Below, piece after piece: positions 22,126-26,301 of a DNA stretch of 26,301 nt. The DNA is taken from positions 1 through 26,301 of the forward strand of contig CAKREH010000041.1 in assembly GCA_934317215.1 (NCBI GenBank), read 5' to 3'. Made by a program: the position numbers and the translations under genes. The DNA comes from an uncultured Roseburia sp. (lineage in GTDB: Bacteria > Bacillota > Clostridia > Lachnospirales > Lachnospiraceae). The notes under the pieces were generated by a model, which did no database searches, was not told the DNA's origin, and saw only the letters and a program-made list of their open reading frames with translations. Within the stretch, counting starts at the first letter, position 1. Each line of letters begins with the position of its first letter.

Positions 22126-22224
22126 GACGAGAATCTCAAATTCTCGTCTGTCGTAAAAGCTATTTGTTTTTGCTCAGAAACAAATAGCCGTGCGAAAAAT
22201 AATCTATCGAGCTTATTTTCACAC
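22126..22224 (-). promoter_or_regulatory. Three-hairpin leader of the minus-strand membrane protein
   Basis: In transcript order: GTGTGAAAATAA with TTATTTTTCGCAC (22224-22190, one bulge and one mismatch); an 11-bp stem of GCTATTTGTTT and its complement (22159-22169, 22178-22188); and a 9-bp stem of GACGAGAAT and ATTCTCGTC (22126-22134, 22140-22148). The first stem starts with the same GTGTGAAAA-TAAG as in the first MATE leader. Confidence 0.55.
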
Positions 22225-22495
22225 TATTCTCCAATTCTAAATGTTTGTCATGTATTTTTGCCATTTACTCTACCAGTATCATTCTACTAGCATAACATAC
22301 TTAAAAAAATGAAAAAAGTGCCAATTCATGAAGTTTTTCTAAAAATTGTTATTGTTTATACTGCATGCGAAAATGGTAACTAAAAATTTTCTTTACTCTG
22401 GTCGGATCCAGAAAGAGAAAGTAAGAGAAGCAGAAAACATTCTGGGAAAAACTGATTGGACTGTTCCGGTAAAAACTGAAAAATTAAATTTATCA
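22225..22495. other. Intergenic stretch, possible plus-strand small transcript
   Basis: A 271-base AT-rich stretch with no supported gene. A plus-strand frame from 22346 lacks a ribosome site and family resemblance. A strong plus-strand terminator lies at its right end although no plus-strand gene precedes it. Confidence 0.4.
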
Positions 22496-22828
22496 TTAAA
22501 GAAGGTCTATGATTTTCAGGACCTTCTTTTTTTTGTCGATATTACAGTATTTTAATTTATTCATGATTTCTTCATCCAGGGATTTTTCTTTTTCAGGATC
22601 ATGTTTGTAGGTATATTCTGCAGAAATGAAATAATCGACACTGCATTGCAGGAGATTGGCGATTTTGATCAGTGTAGTGAGTGAAGGATTTGCTCTGCCG
22701 CATTCGATATTCGAGATATGGCTTGGATTTACGTCGAGAGCATTCGCAATAGATTCCTGGGTAATCCCCAGTGATTTTCGTCGTTCTTTAATTTTCAGTC
22801 CGATTGCTTTGAAATCGAGATCATTCAT
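22496..22828 (-). CDS. Small XRE-family transcriptional regulator
   Basis: A 110-residue protein starting at ATG 22828 (minus strand) behind AGAGGT. Residues about 8-65 form a classical Cro/C1 helix-turn-helix: IGLKIKERRKSLGITQESIANALDVNPSHISNIECGRANPSLTTLIKIANLL. It is followed by CSVDYFI and a charged helical tail ending KKKVLKIIDLL. Such small regulators are common in Clostridia as stand-alone repressors. It is divergent from the large secreted-protein gene, with 220 bases between, and an imperfect inverted repeat at 22863-22888 sits upstream of its start, suggesting autoregulation and possibly control of the secreted protein. Confidence 0.9.
   Translation of the reverse strand: MNDLDFKAIGLKIKERRKSLGITQESIANALDVNPSHISNIECGRANPSLTTLIKIANLLQCSVDYFISAEYTYKHDPEKEKSLDEEIMNKLKYCNIDKKKKVLKIIDLL
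22503..22536 (+). terminator. Plus-strand terminator overlapping the XRE stop region
   Basis: GAAGGTC (from 22501) pairs with GACCTTC (22519-22526 region) and the plus strand continues into eight T residues. The minus strand, where the XRE gene ends, has only a weak CTTTAAT run, so the structure works best for a plus-strand transcript, though it may serve both. Confidence 0.55.
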
Positions 22829-22862
22829 CGAAATATTACCTCTTATATAATATGTGTTAATT

Positions 22863-22888
22863 TTAATGTACTATTCATGGTAGATTAA
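22863..22888. promoter_or_regulatory. Candidate XRE operator
   Basis: Half-sites TTAATGTACTAT and ATGGTAGATTAA, separated by TC, are inverted repeats matching at 10 of 12 positions. It lies 35 bases upstream of the XRE start, in the divergent intergenic region. Confidence 0.4.
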
Positions 22889-23048
22889 TGAGGTAAAACA
22901 AAATAACATTAGCTATGACTAAAGTATTAGATGAAAAGTGACGATATAAGAAATAAAATAAGGTACGGGTGAAGGAGTGTGAGCAAGAAAATCTCAATGA
23001 GATGAAATGATAGTTCGGGAATGAAACGGTGGAGGTATAGAGAGAAAA

Positions 23049-26000
23049 ATGAAGGGAGAGATGAGTGTGAAAAAAAGGAAAAAACAGCTGCTTAGTATCT
23101 GTATGATTATTATGCTGTGTTTAGGAATAGGAAATGTAAAAGTAAATGCACAGAATGGAAATATTCATATAGCAGGGGTTGATATTGGTTATGCAGCAGG
23201 GACATATTTTTCAACAACAGGGAAAGCATGTACCTGTCATGGAAGAGGGACTTGTGGTGATGTATCAAGTTGTACATGTAAAAAGTGGGGAGGAGGAATT
23301 CAGTGTTATGGATTTGCCATGTGGTGTGAATCAAAGCTATTTGGCTCTAATGAAGGAAAAAATTCTAGTGCTTTTTACAGTATAGGAAGTATTTCCTCTG
23401 GCAATATGAGTGCAAATGCAGTAAAAAATCTGATTTATAATAAGGCAAAACCGGGAGCGCATATTAGAACCGGAGGAAGTGCACATTCTCTGATTATTAC
23501 AGATATAACAGAATCAGGATTTTCTATTGTTCAGGCAAATGGACAGAATAATAAAGAATATTCATCATGGACACCATGTAGAATAGGTACATATACTTAT
23601 ACATGGCAGTCGTATGCACAGTCAACATATGGAAAACGTGGGATAGCATATGTAAAAATGCCTTGTAATTATCCGTATTCAAATGTTAATAATTCCGTAA
23701 AACCATTTCATATAACTATTGATGCCCCGAAAGAAAGCACAAGTACAACAACAGGAATTACGGCAGAAGGATGGGCAATTTATGGAAATGGAGTAACAAA
23801 TGTAACTTGTAATATTAATGGAAACACATATAACTGTTCCAGAAAATCGCGTCCGGATGTTGCGAATGCTTATCCGGGATACCCGACCGGAAATGAAGGA
23901 TTTTCCTATTATATTCCTGAATATCTGATGCATCCTGGATCGAACTGGATGATATTTACTGCATATAACGGGAATACCGTGTTGGGATCGGCAACGTGCA
24001 CATTTGAATACAAGATGACCGCATCCAAAACTCTGTCAGATGGCTTATATACCATCGTGTCAGCAGTGAACAATAATAGTGTTTTTGATATTGAATGGGC
24101 ATCTCAGGACGATGGAGGCAATCTGGTTATTTCAAACCGCAATGGTGGAAACAACCAGAAGTTTGATGTTACTTATCTTGGAAGCGGATATTACAAAATA
24201 GAGGCGCATCATTCCCAAAAAGCATTGGATGTTTATGATGCAAGCACGGAGCGGCTGGCAAATGTGCAGCAGTGGAGTTACCATGGCGGAATGAACCAGA
24301 AATGGATACTGCGAAGTGCGGGTGACGGCTATTATTATATTATTTCTGCAAATAATGGAATGTATATGGATCTTCCAAATGCAGATATATCGCCTGGAAA
24401 CAGTATATGGATGAACTGGGGAAATGGTTCACCGGCAGAAAAATGGAAATTTGAATCGACCACAGAGAAAAGAGAGGAATATAACTTTACATATATTGAC
24501 TGTGATGGATCAAGAACTTATTTATGTGGTCCTGGATCGACCATTAGAATCAGGGCAGACCAGATAAAAAATGGAAAACGGTTTAAAAAGTTCCAGGTAA
24601 AATCTGGAAATGTAAAAATTGATAATGAATATAGCACATCAATTACGGTTACCATGCCGGAATCAGATCTGATTATTGAGGCTGTATATGAAACGATTCC
24701 GACATATAAAGTGACATTTAATTCCAACGGGGGAACTGTATCAGGAACCGGTACAAAAACAGTGACATCCGGGGAAAAATATGGAACTCTGCCGACAGCT
24801 GCAAAGAGCGGTTATACATTTGATGGCTGGTACACATCAGGAAGCGGAGGGACAAAGATAACAGAAAATACAACGGTTTCACTGACAGGAAATCAGACCT
24901 TATATGCGCACTGGACAGCAAAAACATATACAGTAACATTTAATGCCAATGGAGGAAATCTATCAGGAAACAGTTATATAACAGTAAAAACGGGAAGCAG
25001 ATATGGAACTCTGCCGACAGCTGCAAAGAACGGTTATACATTTGATGGCTGGTACACATCAGGAAGCGGAGGAACAAAGATAACAGAAAATACAACGGTT
25101 TCACTGACAGGAAATCAGACCTTATATGCGCACTGGACAGCAGTAAAGAAATACGGTGTGACAATTTACAATGGAACCGGAAATAAAACGGAAATGTATC
25201 CCGCTGGAACAGCTGTCAGAGTGAGAGCTGACAGCCTGGGAAATGGAATGGAGTTTTCAAAGTGGGTCATTTTATCAGAAAATATAAAACTGGAAAATGA
25301 GTCTGATATGGAAGCAATGTTCACGATGCCGGAAGGAAATGTGGTAATTCAGGCAGTTTATGAGAAGGCACAGGCAGATACAGGAACGGATACAGATACA
25401 GGAACGGATACAGATACGGGAACGGATACAGATACAGGAACGGATACAGATACAGATACAGGAACAGATACAGATACAGATACAGGAACGGATACAGATA
25501 CGGGAACGGACACAGATACGGGAACAGATACAGATACGGGAACGGACACAGATACGGGAGCGGATATAAATACAGGAACAGATGCAGATACAGGGAAGAC
25601 GGATACACCTGAAGCTGATACAGAACAGGACGATGAAGATGATCAGAAAGATGAATCAGATCTTGGAGCAAAATTTGTTTCCGGTAAAATCCGTTATGAG
25701 GTAACGGATGAAAAAGAAGCTGCTGTGGTCGGTCTGAAAACAAAGCAGGTAAAGAAAGTAAAGATTCCGTCTGCCGTTTTATACCATGGCAGAAAATATA
25801 AGGTAACAGAAATATCTGATTATGCATTTAAGAAAAGCAGTGTCACGGAAGTGGTGATCGCTGACTCCGTAAAAGAGATTGGCACATCTGCATTTCTTGG
25901 ATGTAAAAAGCTTGTAAAAGTTACGATCGGAGCAAACACAACAAAAATCGGTACGAAAGCATTCAAGGACTGCGGCAAATTGAAAACCATTATTGTCAGG

Positions 26001-26159
26001 TCTAAAAAGTTAAAGAGGATCGGCAAAAATGCATTTTCCGGAATCAGAAAAAATGCACAGATCAAAGTGCCGGCAGCACAGTATAAGAAGTACAAAAAGC
26101 TCTTTAAGGGAAAAGGGCAGGGAAAGAAAGTTGTACTGAAAAAATATAGTGGAAAGTAA
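23049..26159 (+). CDS. Secreted CHAP-like, ricin, InlB-repeat and BspA-LRR multidomain protein
   Basis: A 1036-residue protein with start at ATG 23049; ATG 23061 and GTG 23067 are alternatives, the last having the best-spaced GGGAG. Signal peptide to about residue 34 (LLSICMIIMLCLGIGNVKVNA). Residues about 40-200 look like a CHAP/NlpC-type cysteine hydrolase: Cys86 in GGIQCYGFAMWC, His146 in GGSAHSLIITD, Asn164 in IVQANG, preceded by five cysteines in a tight cluster. An Ig-like stretch follows (about 220-320), then a ricin-type beta-trefoil (325-468) with NQKF, NQKW and AEKW motifs, a divergent InlB-type module, two near-identical InlB B repeats (about 553-699), and another divergent module. 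A Thr-Asp-Gly repeat linker (777-850) leads to a C-terminal BspA-type leucine-rich region. No LPxTG or other anchor is visible. It may act on peptidoglycan or host glycans. Confidence 0.85.
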   Translation: MKGEMSVKKRKKQLLSICMIIMLCLGIGNVKVNAQNGNIHIAGVDIGYAAGTYFSTTGKACTCHGRGTCGDVSSCTCKKWGGGIQCYGFAMWCESKLFGSNEGKNSSAFYSIGSISSGNMSANAVKNLIYNKAKPGAHIRTGGSAHSLIITDITESGFSIVQANGQNNKEYSSWTPCRIGTYTYTWQSYAQSTYGKRGIAYVKMPCNYPYSNVNNSVKPFHITIDAPKESTSTTTGITAEGWAIYGNGVTNVTCNINGNTYNCSRKSRPDVANAYPGYPTGNEGFSYYIPEYLMHPGSNWMIFTAYNGNTVLGSATCTFEYKMTASKTLSDGLYTIVSAVNNNSVFDIEWASQDDGGNLVISNRNGGNNQKFDVTYLGSGYYKIEAHHSQKALDVYDASTERLANVQQWSYHGGMNQKWILRSAGDGYYYIISANNGMYMDLPNADISPGNSIWMNWGNGSPAEKWKFESTTEKREEYNFTYIDCDGSRTYLCGPGSTIRIRADQIKNGKRFKKFQVKSGNVKIDNEYSTSITVTMPESDLIIEAVYETIPTYKVTFNSNGGTVSGTGTKTVTSGEKYGTLPTAAKSGYTFDGWYTSGSGGTKITENTTVSLTGNQTLYAHWTAKTYTVTFNANGGNLSGNSYITVKTGSRYGTLPTAAKNGYTFDGWYTSGSGGTKITENTTVSLTGNQTLYAHWTAVKKYGVTIYNGTGNKTEMYPAGTAVRVRADSLGNGMEFSKWVILSENIKLENESDMEAMFTMPEGNVVIQAVYEKAQADTGTDTDTGTDTDTGTDTDTGTDTDTDTGTDTDTDTGTDTDTGTDTDTGTDTDTGTDTDTGADINTGTDADTGKTDTPEADTEQDDEDDQKDESDLGAKFVSGKIRYEVTDEKEAAVVGLKTKQVKKVKIPSAVLYHGRKYKVTEISDYAFKKSSVTEVVIADSVKEIGTSAFLGCKKLVKVTIGANTTKIGTKAFKDCGKLKTIIVRSKKLKRIGKNAFSGIRKNAQIKVPAAQYKKYKKLFKGKGQGKKVVLKKYSGK
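24780..24920 (+). repeat. InlB-repeat DNA copy 1 (141 bp)
   Basis: Differs from 25002-25142 at only a couple of positions across 141 bases, offset 222 bases, pointing to recent duplication or gene conversion inside the gene. Confidence 0.8.
25002..25142 (+). repeat. InlB-repeat DNA copy 2 (141 bp)
   Basis: Second copy of the 24780-24920 unit; codes from YGTLPTAAK to LYAHWTA. The sequence between the two copies is far less similar than the units themselves. Confidence 0.8.
25377..25600 (+). repeat. Tandem GAT-ACA-GGA-ACG repeat coding a Thr/Asp/Gly linker
   Basis: Repeats of 12 and 18 bases (units such as ACGGATACAGATACAGGA) give (TDTG)n and (TDTDTG)n. Unit length is a multiple of three, so slippage would alter linker length without changing frame. 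Because of the repeat, other frames stay open here but are not genes. Confidence 0.85.
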
Positions 26160-26177
26160 AACTGTAGTACAGGAAGT

Positions 26178-26215
26178 CCTGCCGGTCTGTGAAAAATGAT
26201 TTGCAGACCGACAGG
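26178..26215 (+). terminator. Long hairpin after the secreted-protein gene
   Basis: CCTGCCGGTCTG (26178-26189) pairs with CAGACCGACAGG (26204-26215) with one mismatch and a 14-base loop. No T tract follows directly, so it may be an mRNA end-protecting hairpin or a weak terminator. Nothing else is seen to the window end. Confidence 0.5.
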
Positions 26216-26301
26216 GAAAAGTTTGAAAAAAGCAATCTGGTGATATGTCAAGCTAATTTTTTAAATGATTTTGATATGTATTTCAGAAAAAAGGGTAACT
26301 T

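Noticed and set aside
25377..25600. CRISPR-like appearance of the repeat tract
   Set aside because: The units are contiguous 12- and 18-base coding repeats without spacers.
25321..25827. Minus-strand frame with Tyr/Leu/Pro repeats opposite the linker
   Set aside because: The repetitive DNA keeps several frames open; the plus-strand frame continues the secreted protein and explains it.

Overview
The window looks like chromosomal DNA of a gut Firmicute of the Lachnospiraceae, in the Agathobacter/Roseburia/Eubacterium rectale neighbourhood. The grounds are low-to-moderate GC content, strong purine-rich Shine-Dalgarno sites, a maltodextrin ABC locus under a LacI repressor, an Rpn-type nuclease fragment, and a secreted protein with InlB-type and BspA-type repeats. 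This placement comes from family resemblance read by eye, not from a database search.

Layout. Positions 1-2000 are accessory and partly decayed: the 3' part of a RhuM-family gene, a strong promoter with no intact gene behind it, and a nuclease/transposase fragment broken at both ends. Positions 2100-5960 carry a Nudix hydrolase, an MmcQ/YjbR protein and two different MATE exporters. Positions 6137-8061 form a redox operon: a thioredoxin-reductase-like flavoprotein, thioredoxin and an OhrR-type MarR regulator, behind a promoter with two candidate operators. Next come a hybrid histidine kinase, an XRE regulator with a long helical C-terminus, and an MFS transporter. Positions 12373-21371 are the maltodextrin locus: lacI (minus strand) diverges from malQ-malE-malF-malG, and a GH13 amylase lipoprotein lies downstream. 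From 21443 come a minus-strand membrane-anchored protein of unknown function, a small XRE regulator (minus strand), and a 1036-residue secreted multidomain protein.

How the sugar genes fit together. The surface GH13 lipoprotein would trim starch-derived glucans. The MalE lipoprotein and MalF/MalG permease would import the oligosaccharides, using an ATPase encoded elsewhere. The cytoplasmic amylomaltase would disproportionate them. The LacI protein would repress through a CG-centred palindrome sitting between the -35 and -10 of the malQ promoter.

Most unusual content. A 314-bp gene-less palindromic element lies between malG and the amylase gene. It has 21-bp perfect terminal inverted repeats, a 7-bp flanking direct repeat, symmetric internal loops, and two apical hairpins sharing the same loop-closing motif. 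A 72-bp copy that looks like its internal deletion product follows the histidine kinase gene. Several genes also share leaders built from chains of short perfect hairpins that end just before the Shine-Dalgarno. No CRISPR array, tRNA or rRNA was seen.
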